From: Nocardia pneumoniae NBRC 100136
GTDB lineage: Bacteria > Actinomycetota > Actinomycetes > Mycobacteriales > Mycobacteriaceae
DNA: 64,000 bases
NCBI RefSeq assembly: GCF_000308755.1
Contig: NZ_BAGF01000040.1
Location: 124,001 to 188,000 of the forward strand
Reading direction: 5' to 3'
This document shows positions 1 through 8,461 of the stretch, one piece after another. The stretch's first letter is position 1, and each line of letters opens with the position of its first letter. The notes below the pieces were generated by a model that ran no database searches, had not been told where the DNA came from, and worked only from the letters and a program-made list of their open reading frames with translations. A program made the position numbers and the translations under genes.

Positions 1-307
1 CGGCGTCGAGTGCGGCGGCGAGTTCGAACGGTGAGGCGACGTCGATGGCGATGCCCGCGCACTCGGCGGTGCGGACGAACGCACGCGACTGATTCACCTT
101 GTGCGCGTAGCAGATTCGATTCCGGGGTAATCCTCGCTCCAGCACGGCGCGCAGGTCGGCCAGATTGTCGGAGTAGACCTGCGGGAACACGAGGTGCGCC
201 GGAGAACCGAACCGCGCCAGCGTCTCGGTCACGGCGCCTGGCGCGTCGAGGAAGGCGCGTACCAGCGGATGCAGCTTCGCCGGTAGCGCCGGAGGCCATG
301 CCGTCAT
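1..307 (-). CDS. Fold-III PLP-dependent decarboxylase (N-terminal part, cut by window edge)
   Basis: The protein begins MTAWPPALPAKLHPLV and about 25 residues later reads GSPAHLVFPQ. It then carries YAHKVNQS, which matches the Tyr-Ala-x-Lys segment that holds the PLP lysine in alanine-racemase-fold enzymes (diaminopimelate/ornithine decarboxylases). Only about 102 codons are inside the window, so the substrate cannot be read. Its ATG overlaps the stop codon of the HMA-domain gene upstream (ATGA), so it is the third cistron of a translationally coupled operon. That context favours a biosynthetic decarboxylase for a specialised metabolite over housekeeping lysine synthesis (inference). Confidence 0.75.
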   Translation of the reverse strand, partial: MTAWPPALPAKLHPLVRAFLDAPGAVTETLARFGSPAHLVFPQVYSDNLADLRAVLERGLPRNRICYAHKVNQSRAFVRTAECAGIAIDVASPFELAAALDA

Positions 308-1590
308 ACCGCGGCTTCCGAGGGTTCGGCGGCCGCCGCCCGCGCCGCGGCGTCCGGCCGCTGCGCGACGGGGTTGTAGCCGCCGTCCCGGATCGCCTCG
401 AAGGCCCTGGCCCGGTTGCGCGGACTGCGGAACTCCGCGACCACCCGCTTGCTGTCCAGATCGATGTCGAGCACGCGGATGTCCATCGACTCCAGCACTC
501 CGCCGATGGTGCGGACGCAATGCTTGCAGGTCATGTCGGGTACGTAGAACACCTGGTCCTCGGCGGTGGCGGCGCGGTCGGCGGTCGCCTCGTCGAGTTC
601 GGCGCTCACCTCGACGACCTCGCAGCGATCGACGATCTCGGTGAACACGGTGACGAACCGGTCGACCAGCTCGGGGAGAATGCTGTAGTGCCCGCTGTCG
701 AGCTGATGCGGCATGGCCGCCAGGCAGGCGGGGTGGCTCCCGGCGGGCAGCAGCGCGTACTGCCGGGAGATCAGATCGAGATCGTCGTGGTACTTGGCGA
801 TCGCCTCCGCGACCGTGAGGCCCTCGGCGGTGGTGGCGCGGTGCATGACGGCGTGCGCGTCGGCGATGGTGGCCTCTTTCATCGCGCGCAGCGTCGCCAC
901 CGTCTCCGCCGAATAGCGGACGGTGCCGTCGGTCTGCGCGACGAGGCTGACCGGAATCATGCCGCGCCGATAGGTCGACGCCTGCAATTCCCAGAACCAG
1001 CGGGTGGCGACCGCGGAGAACAGTCCCGAATCCCTTATCCCTCTCGCGAATTCGGCGGCGTCGCGGTACCGGGTCTGCCCGGCCAGCAGCGCGTGCTGGG
1101 CCAGCGTGCGCCCGGCGGCTTCGATGCCGACCCGGAAGATGTCGCGCGGATCGTGATCGGTGGTCGTGCCAGTCAGCACCGCATGTTCTCGCGGCCCGAG
1201 CGTCGAGACGCGTTCGGCGAAAGCGGGATTCGCGTCCAGCGCGTGCCACAGCGCCAGCACGGTCTCGCGCGTCGCGATGGGCACCGAGGGGCCGAGACCG
1301 TCGGCGCGGAAATGGCCCGTATTCGGGATGCCGTCGCTGTCGGTCCAGGCGATTCGGTGCGTGGCGCTGGTCACCTGGTCGGCGCGGCACGGCCGCATGA
1401 ATCGTTCCAGATACAGCCGCTGCGAATACGTGAGATGGCTCCCGGCCTCCGGACGTAACGCGACGCAGGTCAATTCGAAACGACGCGGCGTGGGAGGCGC
1501 AGGCGCGGTGGTGAACAACCCCGGCTGCGCCAACTCGGCCAGCACCCGGGACGCGGCCCGCCGGTCGTAGCTCGGGGTGTCGATGTTCAC
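304..1590 (-). CDS. Unknown protein with C-terminal heavy-metal-associated (HMA) domain
   Basis: About 428 residues. The GTG start at 1590 overlaps the TGA of the upstream desulfurase-like gene (GTGA); the reading frame stays open further upstream but only as a shadow of that gene. The last ~75 residues form an HMA/CopZ-like domain with MTCKHC (Cys355 and Cys358), the usual copper or soft-metal site. The first ~330 residues, rich in His, Arg and Trp, match no family I recognise, and no signal peptide or membrane segment is evident. Fusion of a metal-binding module to an unknown domain between two PLP enzymes suggests a metal-dependent biosynthetic or chaperone role (inference). Confidence 0.75.
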   Translation of the reverse strand: MNIDTPSYDRRAASRVLAELAQPGLFTTAPAPPTPRRFELTCVALRPEAGSHLTYSQRLYLERFMRPCRADQVTSATHRIAWTDSDGIPNTGHFRADGLGPSVPIATRETVLALWHALDANPAFAERVSTLGPREHAVLTGTTTDHDPRDIFRVGIEAAGRTLAQHALLAGQTRYRDAAEFARGIRDSGLFSAVATRWFWELQASTYRRGMIPVSLVAQTDGTVRYSAETVATLRAMKEATIADAHAVMHRATTAEGLTVAEAIAKYHDDLDLISRQYALLPAGSHPACLAAMPHQLDSGHYSILPELVDRFVTVFTEIVDRCEVVEVSAELDEATADRAATAEDQVFYVPDMTCKHCVRTIGGVLESMDIRVLDIDLDSKRVVAEFRSPRNRARAFEAIRDGGYNPVAQRPDAAARAAAAEPSEAAV

Positions 1591-2924
1591 GTGACCTCCT
1601 CGGCGACGGACTGCACGCACGCGACGAACCGGTCGATCTCGTCGGGCGTGTTGTAGACGTGCGTGCTGACCCGCACCGAGCCCGCGCCGTCGTCCACGGC
1701 GGGGACGCAGTGCGCGCCGGTGCGCACCAGGAAACCCAGCTCGCTCAACACGAATCCCAGATCGGACGCCGAGATCCCGTCCAGCGTGAACGAGACGATC
1801 CCGTAGCCCACCGCGCATGCCGCATGCGCGGGGCCGGGCAGGAACTCCACGCCGCGGACCTGTCGCAAGCCATCGATCAGGCGCAGCGTCAGGGTGCGGT
1901 TGTGCACCGCGATGGCGCCGACACCGAACGATTCCAGCACTTCCAGCGCGCTGCCCAGCGCCAGGATGCCGGGGATATTGGGGGTGCCGCCCTCCAGCAG
2001 GCCGGGCATCGTCCCCGCGGCCAGCCCGGTCGCGTCCGGCCGCACCCCGGAGTTGCCGCCGGGCAGGAACGGCAGGAGACGGTCGTGCACGCGCCTGCGG
2101 CAGTAGAGGATTCCGGTGCCCGGCGCGCCGAACATCTTGTGCGCGGCGAAGATCGCGAAATCCGCGGCGATCGCGGTCACGTCGACCGGGAGATGCCCGC
2201 CGCTCTGCGAGCAGTCGAAGCACAGCAGGATGGCGGGGTCGATGCGCCCGCGCAGCTCCTCCAACGTGCTCAGCCCGCCGAAAACGTGGTGCAGATGGCT
2301 GGTCGTGATCAGCCGGGTCCGCGGTGTGATCTTGGCCAGGATGTCGTCGGTGTCCGCCTCACCGGCGCCGGTCACCCGGTAGGGGATCAACCGGATGCGG
2401 CGCCCGAACCGGGCGAGCAGCCCGCGCAGATGCAGCCACGGGTAGACGTTCGAGGCGTGATCGCTGGGGTTGTAGAGGATTTCGTCGCCGTCGGCGAGCG
2501 CGGCCAGGCCCCAGGACAGCGCCACGGCGTTCACCGCCGCGGTGGCGCCGCCGGTGAAGACCACCTCGTCCGGATGCTCGGCGCCGATGAAGGCGGCGGC
2601 CCGCTCCCGGACGCGAGCGATCCGCGCGGTGAGGCCGGTGGCCCACGGGTAGGTGCCGCGTCCCACGTTGGCGGTGCCGCCGCTGTGATAGCGCTGGATC
2701 GTCTCGATGACCGGCAGCGGTTTCTGCGTTGTCGCGGCGCTGTCGAGGTAGATCTCGGTAGCGTCGGCGAGCGCGGGGAACAGCGCCCGTACGGTGGCCG
2801 GGGCGAGCGCGGGCGGTGCCGACGGCCGGGGAGCCTCCGCCCGCGTGATCGGCGATCTCGAGGCCGGGGACCGCAACGTGACGCTCCCTTCATCGGCTGC
2901 TCGGACGCCACCTACGATACGCAT
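1587..2924 (-). CDS. Class V aminotransferase / group II cysteine desulfurase-like (SufS/CsdA type)
   Basis: About 445 residues from the ATG at 2924. EIYLDSAATTQKP opens the fold, AAHKMFGAPGTG supplies the PLP lysine (Lys263), and RTGAHC near the C-terminus supplies the Cys-containing loop (Cys406) that in SufS-type enzymes carries the persulfide. The key residues for desulfuration are therefore present. There are no suf genes nearby; it is coupled to the HMA-domain gene, so it may feed sulfur to a dedicated pathway (inference). A TTG at 2876 preceded by GGGAG at seven bases is an alternative start, because the ATG at 2924 has no ribosome site. Confidence 0.85.
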   Translation of the reverse strand: MRIVGGVRAADEGSVTLRSPASRSPITRAEAPRPSAPPALAPATVRALFPALADATEIYLDSAATTQKPLPVIETIQRYHSGGTANVGRGTYPWATGLTARIARVRERAAAFIGAEHPDEVVFTGGATAAVNAVALSWGLAALADGDEILYNPSDHASNVYPWLHLRGLLARFGRRIRLIPYRVTGAGEADTDDILAKITPRTRLITTSHLHHVFGGLSTLEELRGRIDPAILLCFDCSQSGGHLPVDVTAIAADFAIFAAHKMFGAPGTGILYCRRRVHDRLLPFLPGGNSGVRPDATGLAAGTMPGLLEGGTPNIPGILALGSALEVLESFGVGAIAVHNRTLTLRLIDGLRQVRGVEFLPGPAHAACAVGYGIVSFTLDGISASDLGFVLSELGFLVRTGAHCVPAVDDGAGSVRVSTHVYNTPDEIDRFVACVQSVAEEVT

Positions 2925-2972
2925 TTTTGGTACGGACTACGAAGATTTCTCGTGGACAATGACTTTCAGGAC

Positions 2973-2986
2973 TAGCCTGGACGACA
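2973..2986 (+). promoter_or_regulatory. Candidate -10 of a leaderless promoter
   Basis: TAGCCT lies seven bases before the ATG of the PPOX gene, so transcription would begin at or next to the start codon. No ribosome-binding site is visible. This is a common arrangement in mycobacteria and relatives. Confidence 0.45.
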
Positions 2987-3417
2987 TGCCGCTGACCCTG
3001 GAAGAGCGTCAAGAGTTTCTCGCGCAGCCGCACATCGCGGCGTTCTCGGTGTCCACGGGCGCCGGTCGTGGCCCGCTGACCGTCCCGATCTGGTACCAGT
3101 ACCGTCCCGGCGCGGAGGTGTGGGTGCTGACCGGCCCGGAGTCGCAGAAGATGCGCCACATCCGGGAAGCCGGCCGGTTCAGCCTGATGGTGCAGCAGCT
3201 GGAGCCGACCGTCCGGTATGTGAGCGTCGAGGGCCCGGTCACCCGGATCACCCCGATGACCGACGAGATGCACCGCGAGATGGCCGCGCGGTACCTGCCC
3301 GCCGAATCGGTCGACGGCTATCTGAAGGCGGCCGAGGCCTTCGGTGCGCAGGTCGCGGTCCATCTGCGGCCGGAGCACTGGCTCTCGGCCGATCTGGGTG
3401 ACCTCAGCCAGTACTAG
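2986..3417 (+). CDS. Pyridoxamine 5'-phosphate oxidase-fold protein (FMN/F420 family)
   Basis: 143 residues. The N-terminus MPLTLEERQEFL followed by AAFSVSTG, VPIWYQY and KMRHIREAGRFSLMVQQ is the split-barrel pattern of the small PPOX family proteins common in F420-producing actinobacteria. These bind a flavin or F420 and reduce or oxidise small molecules; the substrate cannot be told. The ATG at 2986 is chosen because the TAGCCT hexamer sits just upstream and the longer frame runs through the promoter. It overlaps the CBS-domain gene tail to tail by 4 bp. Confidence 0.85.
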   Translation: MPLTLEERQEFLAQPHIAAFSVSTGAGRGPLTVPIWYQYRPGAEVWVLTGPESQKMRHIREAGRFSLMVQQLEPTVRYVSVEGPVTRITPMTDEMHREMAARYLPAESVDGYLKAAEAFGAQVAVHLRPEHWLSADLGDLSQY

Positions 3418-3848
3418 TACCGGCCCTGCAGGTACTCGACGAGGTGCTCGCGTTCGGTCGCCAGTTCGGAGATCGCGCTCTTCACCACGTCGCCGATGCT
3501 GACGATGCCGACCAGCCTGCCCTCGTGCACCACGGGCAGGTGCCGGATGCGGTGCTCGGTCATGATGCGGCGCAGGCCGTCGACCCGGTCGTCGAGGGCG
3601 CAGGTGCGCACGTCGGAGGTCATGATCTCCGAGACGGGCGTGTCCAGCAGGTCCGCACCGCGGGCGTGCAGACTGCGCACCACGTCGCGCTCGGAGACGA
3701 TGCCCGCGATCGCGTTGCCGTCGGGTGAGACGACTACCGCGCCGATATTCCGCTCGGCCAGCGCGGCGAGCAGGGTGCGCACCGTCGTGTCGGGTGCGAC
3801 CGTGGCTACGTCGCTGCCCTTCCTGCGCAGGATCTCCGAAATTCGCAT
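3414..3848 (-). CDS. CBS-domain pair protein (Hrp1-like)
   Basis: 144 residues made of two CBS motifs and nothing else. The first contains IGAVVVSPDGNAIAGIVSERD (broken here as IGAVVV...GIVSERD) and the second IRHLPVVHEGRLVGIVSIGD. Such stand-alone CBS pairs (hypoxic response protein 1 is the mycobacterial example) are cytosolic sensors that often bind adenosine nucleotides. The start has a weak GGTGA ribosome site. A second protein of the same class lies at 50577-51029. Confidence 0.85.
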   Translation of the reverse strand: MRISEILRRKGSDVATVAPDTTVRTLLAALAERNIGAVVVSPDGNAIAGIVSERDVVRSLHARGADLLDTPVSEIMTSDVRTCALDDRVDGLRRIMTEHRIRHLPVVHEGRLVGIVSIGDVVKSAISELATEREHLVEYLQGRY

Positions 3849-3950
3849 ATTTCACCATCCAGACGTCGCGGCACTACCAGGATCGCAAGTTCGCGGTTCG
3901 GTGACCAGCACGAATCCGTTACAGGCCACGATTCGGTCACGGCGCGGGCG

Positions 3951-5213
3951 TCACAGGCGCCGGGCGACGCTGCGGTCGAGGTCGCGCGCCAGCAGCGCGA
4001 TCGCCGCCTGCGAGATGCCCGCCGAGGTCGCCAGATCGATAGAGGTCAGCTGGGTGATGCGCCGCAGCCGGTAGTCGACGGTGTTCGGGTGCACGTAGAG
4101 CTGGCGTGCGGTGAGCTGGCGGTTCATGTCGTTGCCGAGGTAGGCGCGCATGGTGTCGAACAGTTCGGGATGGGCGTCGAGCGGATCGAGGATGGTCGCG
4201 ATCCGCCGGGTCGCCGGGCCGCCGCGGGTGAGCTGGTATTCGACGGCCAGGTCCGACATCTGGTAGAGACCGGGCGGTCTTTCGCCGACGCGGACCAGAT
4301 TGAGCAGCTCGTGGGCCTGATCGGCGGACTCGGGTATCCGATCGGTCTCGCTGGCCACCACGGTCGCGGTGAGCGGGACATCGGCCGCGACGGTCAACAG
4401 GTCGAGCGTCGCGTCGGTGAGGGCGCTCTCGGCGTCGTCGCCGAGCGGGATGAGTAGGGTGCCGCCTTTGATGCTGAGCAGCGCGAGCGCACGGGAGGCG
4501 AACACGGTGGCCAGCTCCGACTGGAGCCTGCGTAGCTTGCGGCGCGCGGCGACGTTCCCGTCGACGCGCGGATCGCGCTCGTCCGGATGTTCCGGAATCG
4601 ACAGCGCGACAACCTGATAGGACTCCGCGATCGGAATGCCGGTCTGCCGTGCCAATGCCGAGCTGCCGCGACCGCTGAGCAGCGCCGAGGCGAGCGTCTG
4701 CGCGGCCGTCTGGTGCTCCTTGGCGACCAAGTGCTGCTCCTCGACGTAGGCGTCCGACACAGCGGCGGTGATCGCCTCGAGCAGCTCGAGGATGAGGTCG
4801 GTGGCGACCAGCACCTCGCCCACGTCATCCGCCTCGGCCCGCGCGGTGACCAGACCGAGCGCGATCCGCAGCCCCTCGTGGTAGGCGCGCAGGATGGTGC
4901 TGAGCGGTACGCCCTCGCGGGCCCAGCGGGTCGCGGCCGCGCGCACCGCGCCGAGCTGTTCGTCGTCCGGCACGGCGCGCCGGTCGAGCATCTCGGCGGC
5001 CAGGCTCAGGCAGCTACGGGTGAGTTTGGTGACGTCTCCGCGCAATTGCTCGCCGGGTAGCGTCCGGCAGGGGGCCATGCGGTTCTCGAAATATCCGACC
5101 ATGCGTGAGGCGACGCGGTCGGTGTTCTGGAGCGGCACCGAAGCCGGCTGTCCGCCGATCTCCAGCGCCGAGTCGGACGAACCAGCGGACAGGTCCAACG
5201 CGGAGTAGGTCAT
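3951..5213 (-). CDS. PucR-family transcriptional regulator with C-terminal HTH
   Basis: About 420 residues. The start MTYSALDLS at 5213 has GGAG upstream; the frame remains open to 5438 but that extension is not needed. The central region contains EHQTAAQTLASALLSG and ESYQVVALSIPEHPDER, typical of actinobacterial PucR/CdaR-like proteins, and the C-terminus has the PucR helix-turn-helix around LTARQLYVHPNTVDYRLRRI. Its ligand is unknown. A paralogue at 20723-21670 is alike through the middle of the protein but lacks the DNA-binding end. Confidence 0.85.
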   Translation of the reverse strand: MTYSALDLSAGSSDSALEIGGQPASVPLQNTDRVASRMVGYFENRMAPCRTLPGEQLRGDVTKLTRSCLSLAAEMLDRRAVPDDEQLGAVRAAATRWAREGVPLSTILRAYHEGLRIALGLVTARAEADDVGEVLVATDLILELLEAITAAVSDAYVEEQHLVAKEHQTAAQTLASALLSGRGSSALARQTGIPIAESYQVVALSIPEHPDERDPRVDGNVAARRKLRRLQSELATVFASRALALLSIKGGTLLIPLGDDAESALTDATLDLLTVAADVPLTATVVASETDRIPESADQAHELLNLVRVGERPPGLYQMSDLAVEYQLTRGGPATRRIATILDPLDAHPELFDTMRAYLGNDMNRQLTARQLYVHPNTVDYRLRRITQLTSIDLATSAGISQAAIALLARDLDRSVARRL

Positions 5214-5450
5214 GACGAGTTCGCTCCAAATGCCACATCGGGCGTGCGAGAAAGGACGCCCGAGTCCGATCGGATCACTATACGAAACGGTCGTGTCCGC
5301 GGGGAGTGATCGGTGAGATCGATGGCCGGTCCAGTGCATTGCGTGATGGGCTGCCGGATGACTCGACATCTTTCGCGGCCGGTACGTCACGGTTCTGCGG
5401 GAGCAGTGCAGCGGTATGCCAAAGTGTTTGCATGCCAACCCTTTAGCGAC

Positions 5451-5687
5451 TTACTCGTCGTCCAACCCGGCGGATAGGTAGGCGGCGGCGGCCAGCCACT
5501 GCCTGCATTGCGGGCCGTGTACCTCATGGGCGGTGAGGATGTCGCGGGCCTGCCGGTAGGTGAGGCCGCCCGGCTCCACCGCGCAGTCGGACATGGAGAA
5601 ATCCGCTGCCGGGTACTGACGCAACGGCTCGGCACCGGCGCCATCGATGACGGCGACCGGATGGGGAGTTCGGAATGGCTGGATCAT
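5451..5687 (-). CDS. Small hypothetical protein (MIQP leader type)
   Basis: 78 residues with no family recognised; soluble, with a C-terminal helical part around YRQARDILTAHEV. The start has AAGGGG at seven bases. The stretch around the ribosome site and first codons (AGGGGCAGTCGAATGATCCA) is nearly the same as that of the gene at 8462-8767, and both genes have the same promoter element about 115-130 bp upstream, although the C-terminal halves do not obviously match. It may be an accessory to the neighbouring XRE/DUF397 regulators (inference). Confidence 0.6.
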   Translation of the reverse strand: MIQPFRTPHPVAVIDGAGAEPLRQYPAADFSMSDCAVEPGGLTYRQARDILTAHEVHGPQCRQWLAAAAYLSAGLDDE

Positions 5688-5780
5688 TCGACTGCCCCTT
5701 GCGTCCGACGTGCGATGGGAGGCTGGCGCGATGGCGACGCGGGATCGAACTCCCTGCGTACCTCCCGGATTTCATATCCG

Positions 5781-5826
5781 AGTCTATGCCTCCGTCACTT
5801 ACAGATGCAAGTACATCTGCACGATC
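5781..5826 (-). promoter_or_regulatory. Promoter A with TGCA-type operator for the 78-aa gene
   Basis: On the minus strand a -35 TTGCAT (5805-5810) and a -10 TAGACT (5781-5786) are separated by 18 bp. The -35 is embedded in the inverted repeat CAGATG-N6-CATCTG (5802-5819), which also reads TGCA-N8-TGCA. Promoter B at 8873 has the same sequence and the same spacing, so this is a shared regulated promoter. Confidence 0.7.
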
Positions 5827-5834
5827 GGTCGGAG

Positions 5835-5878
5835 AAAAAACGGCGGCGGTCGGCCGGTCCGGAACCGGCGACCGCCGC
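5835..5878 (-). terminator. Intrinsic terminator of the methyltransferase gene
   Basis: A 15-16 bp GC-rich hairpin (arms 5843-5858 and 5864-5878, one bulged base) is followed on the minus strand by six T residues (5835-5840). This is the clearest rho-independent terminator in the window. It ends transcription about 30 bases after the stop codon at 5910. Confidence 0.85.
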
Positions 5879-5909
5879 TGTGCCGCTTGCGGTTTGGCGT
5901 TCAGGGGCC

Positions 5910-6707
5910 TTACGGCTTGCGGGCGACCGCGCCGTAGGCCGAGATGGGACGAATCTCGCCCACCTGGGTCTCGGACGGGCGCCACTGGGTGATGGACACG
6001 AAACCCGGCTCGACCAACTCCAGGCCGTCGAAGACAGCCTTGATCTGAGCCTGGGGGCGGGGAACGTAAGGAGTGCCTCCGGTGCCGGTGTAGTTCTCGC
6101 ACAGCGTGACATACGCCTTGCTGTCGTCGGTGCCGTCCCACATCACCAGATAGCTGCCGGAGGGCACCGAGTCGAGCACCGTCCGGACGATCCGCAGGAG
6201 GTCGTCATAGGTCTTCGCGTGGCCGAGCACGCCCATGAACATCACGCCGATCGGCTCGTTGAAGTTCAGGACGTTCTTGGCATCGGCGATGATTCGCTCG
6301 GGGTCGTGGTAGTCGGCGTCGATGTAGGTGGTCACGCCTTCGGGCGTCGTGCTGGTGAGCAGCGCCCGCGCGTGCGTGAGCACCAGAGGGTCGTTGTCCA
6401 CGTAGACGATCCGCGACTCGGGCGCGACGCTCTGGGCGACCTCGTGGGTGTTCTGCATGGTGGGCAGGCCGGTCCCGATATCGAGGAACTGGCGGATGCC
6501 CTGCTCGCCCGCGAGATAGCGCACCGCGCGGATGAGGAACTGGCGAGACTGCACCGCCATGGTGGTGATGTCGGGGTCGACCTCGATGCCCGCGTCGCCG
6601 GCGATGCGATCGATCTCGTAGTAGTCCTTTCCGCCCATCCAGTAGTTCCAGATCCGCGCGGAGTGCGGGATGTCGGTCCGGATGAGGGGGGTGTGGTCTT
6701 CGGGCAT
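5910..6707 (-). CDS. SAM-dependent methyltransferase, DUF574/Methyltransf_19 family
   Basis: 265 residues. ARIWNYWMGGKDYYEIDR near the N-terminus, FLDIGTGLPTMQNTHE (SAM-binding loop) and YVDNDPLVLTHARALL are signatures of the actinobacterial DUF574 methyltransferases, whose substrates are generally unknown. The ATG at 6707 has AGGAG at six bases. These enzymes often sit beside XRE/DUF397 genes, as here. A strong terminator follows. Confidence 0.9.
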   Translation of the reverse strand: MPEDHTPLIRTDIPHSARIWNYWMGGKDYYEIDRIAGDAGIEVDPDITTMAVQSRQFLIRAVRYLAGEQGIRQFLDIGTGLPTMQNTHEVAQSVAPESRIVYVDNDPLVLTHARALLTSTTPEGVTTYIDADYHDPERIIADAKNVLNFNEPIGVMFMGVLGHAKTYDDLLRIVRTVLDSVPSGSYLVMWDGTDDSKAYVTLCENYTGTGGTPYVPRPQAQIKAVFDGLELVEPGFVSITQWRPSETQVGEIRPISAYGAVARKP

Positions 6708-7026
6708 GAGGGACTCCTGGCGAAACGGGTCTGCGGCACTGCCGTGCGGGTGGGCGCTGCGGGTGTCGCGAATGACTGGTACATCCGATGTGCACTGTGA
6801 CACTACAAGATTGGCGTGACCTCGTCCGGTGGGATCGGCCAGCTGATCACGGTGTTCTCGGGCGACGCGATCGTGTTTCACAATCTGGTCCGGATGGCCC
6901 GATTTCGCAGGGGCACAAGGGGCGAACTTCGTGCTATCGTCCCGTGTTGGTGCAAATGCAAGAACGTTTGAACGTGCATCTGCACGAACCGATTCGCCGA
7001 ACTGCGGTAACGGAGGAGTGGGCAAG
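6708..7026 (+). other. Intergenic region with TGCA motifs before the DUF397 gene
   Basis: No gene is supported. The right half holds TGCA-rich elements: GGTGCAAATGCAAG at 6949-6962 and the near-perfect inverted repeat CGTGCA-TC-TGCACG at 6973-6986. These resemble half-sites of the element at promoters A and B, so they are probably operator DNA for the DUF397/XRE genes. Confidence 0.5.
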
Positions 7027-7248
7027 ATGTCGGATACATCCACCAACAAGGTCGTCGGAACTTGGCGTAAGAGTTCCTTCAGCAATCCGAGCGGCAATTG
7101 CGTCGAGCTGGCCGAAGCGTCCAATGGCCAGGTCGCGGTCCGCAACTCGCGGGATCCGGAAGGCGGTGTGCTGTTCTATACGCGTCCGGAGATCGATGCG
7201 TTCGTTCGCGGCGCGAAGGCCGGAGAGTTCGACTATTTGACTAGCTGA
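7027..7248 (+). CDS. DUF397 domain protein
   Basis: 73 residues: GTWRKSSFSNPSGNCVELAE, then VAVRNSRDPEGGVLFYTRPEI and a C-terminal FVRGAKAGEFD. This is the compact DUF397 fold. Small DUF397 proteins typically pair with an XRE/DUF5753 regulator in Streptomyces and Nocardia, probably as its antagonist or co-factor. The ATG at 7027 is preferred because GGAGG lies 10 bases upstream. The XRE partner starts 90 bp downstream on the same strand. Confidence 0.9.
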   Translation: MSDTSTNKVVGTWRKSSFSNPSGNCVELAEASNGQVAVRNSRDPEGGVLFYTRPEIDAFVRGAKAGEFDYLTS

Positions 7249-7338
7249 GCGGTAGCATTAGCGGTCGGTGCGGTGTGTCTTGGCGACCGGTGGTTGTGAC
7301 ACACTGTGGGCAACCCCGGAGTATCGGAGACGAACTCG

Positions 7339-8226
7339 ATGATCGCTGAACCCGATGACGATGGCCACGTGCAATCCATTGTCGCAGAACGTGGTCCGAC
7401 CGTGCTACGCATCGCGTTGGGTGGCCAATTGCGCAAGCTCCGGGAGAAGAAGGGCATCACCCGCGAGGCAGCGGGTGATGCGATCCGGGGTTCGCACGCC
7501 AAGATCAGTCGTCTCGAGTTGGGCCGTACCGGTTTCAAGGAACGCGATATCCGCGACCTGCTGACCCTCTACGGCGTCCACGATCCCGAGGAGCGGGAAT
7601 CGTTCCTCGAATTGGCCAGGCAGGCCAACGAGCCCGGGTGGTGGCATCGCTACAACGATCTGCTGCCCCAGTGGTTCGGCACCTATCTCGGTCTGGAGCA
7701 GGCCGCGAGCAAGATTCGCACGTACGAGGCGCATCTTGTGCCCGGCCTGCTGCAAACCCCCGAATACGCCAGGGCGGTCGTGGCGCTCGGATATGACGAC
7801 GCCGACACGGATCGGCGGGTCGCGGTGCGGCAACGCAGGCAGGAGATCCTGTTCCGGCCGGACCCGCCGGTGGTCTGGGCGGTGATCGACGAGGCCGCTC
7901 TGCACCGGCCGGTCGGTGGCGCGCAGGTGCACCGGGAGCAGATGCGGCATCTGATCACGCTGGCCGACCTGCCGAACGTGACGATCCAGGTGCTGCCGTA
8001 TTCCGCGGGCGAGCACGCCGCGGCGGGCAGCTCGTTCAGCATTCTGCGCTTCGCGGAAGCGGAACTCCCCGACATCGTGTATCTCGAACACCTGACGAGT
8101 GCGCTGTATCTGGAACGGCGCCAAGATCTGGCGCTCTACCTGTCGGTCATGGACCGGCTGAGCGTCCAGGCCGAACGCCCGGACAAATCGATCGAGATCA
8201 TCGAGAAGTACGCCGCCGGTCGCTGA
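7339..8226 (+). CDS. XRE-family regulator with DUF5753 domain
   Basis: 295 residues. The HTH lies near the N-terminus (LRKLREKKGITREAAGDAIR, then SHAKISRLELGRTGF). The rest is the DUF5753 ligand-type domain with WFGTYLGLEQAAS, LVPGLLQTPEYAR and LRFAEAELPDIVYLE. The ATG at 7339 with GGAG nine bases upstream is preferred to a GTG at 7306 that touches the probable -10 (CACACT). It probably works with the DUF397 protein just upstream. Two closer paralogues lie at 16874 and 17906. Confidence 0.9.
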   Translation: MIAEPDDDGHVQSIVAERGPTVLRIALGGQLRKLREKKGITREAAGDAIRGSHAKISRLELGRTGFKERDIRDLLTLYGVHDPEERESFLELARQANEPGWWHRYNDLLPQWFGTYLGLEQAASKIRTYEAHLVPGLLQTPEYARAVVALGYDDADTDRRVAVRQRRQEILFRPDPPVVWAVIDEAALHRPVGGAQVHREQMRHLITLADLPNVTIQVLPYSAGEHAAAGSSFSILRFAEAELPDIVYLEHLTSALYLERRQDLALYLSVMDRLSVQAERPDKSIEIIEKYAAGR

Positions 8227-8264
8227 GCACGCGCGGCGGCAGGTCGAACGGCCGAACTGCCTGA

Positions 8265-8294
8265 GAAGTCCACCCCGGCATCGGGGTGGACTTC
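8265..8294 (+). terminator. Perfect 13-bp hairpin after the XRE gene
   Basis: GAAGTCCACCCCG and CGGGGTGGACTTC flank a GCAT loop, 38 bases after the XRE stop. No T-run follows, so it could be an actinobacterial-type terminator or an RNA-stabilising hairpin. It lies between genes that converge here. Confidence 0.6.
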
Positions 8295-8461
8295 GTCATG
8301 TCCGCACTTCGTCACCAGAGGTCGCACTGACGGCAGCCATGGGTGAAGCCCGGCGCCACCGGCAGCTGGCTGTCCGCGCGGGGCGTCGGGCGTGCTCGAC
8401 GCAAGTGCTCGTGACACAGGGATATTCGGCACCACCGGGCATCGGACGGCGGCACCGTCGT

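Noticed and set aside
304..2223. Single 639-residue frame across the HMA gene and the desulfurase gene
   Set aside because: The N-terminal third is antisense-like shadow of the desulfurase. The GTGA overlap gives the real start at 1590.
5718..5790. tRNA-like features on the minus strand (GTTCGA in a T-arm-like hairpin and an anticodon-like stem)
   Set aside because: No canonical D arm, position 33 is not T, and the acceptor ends do not pair well. It lies in the leader of the 78-aa gene and is probably chance.
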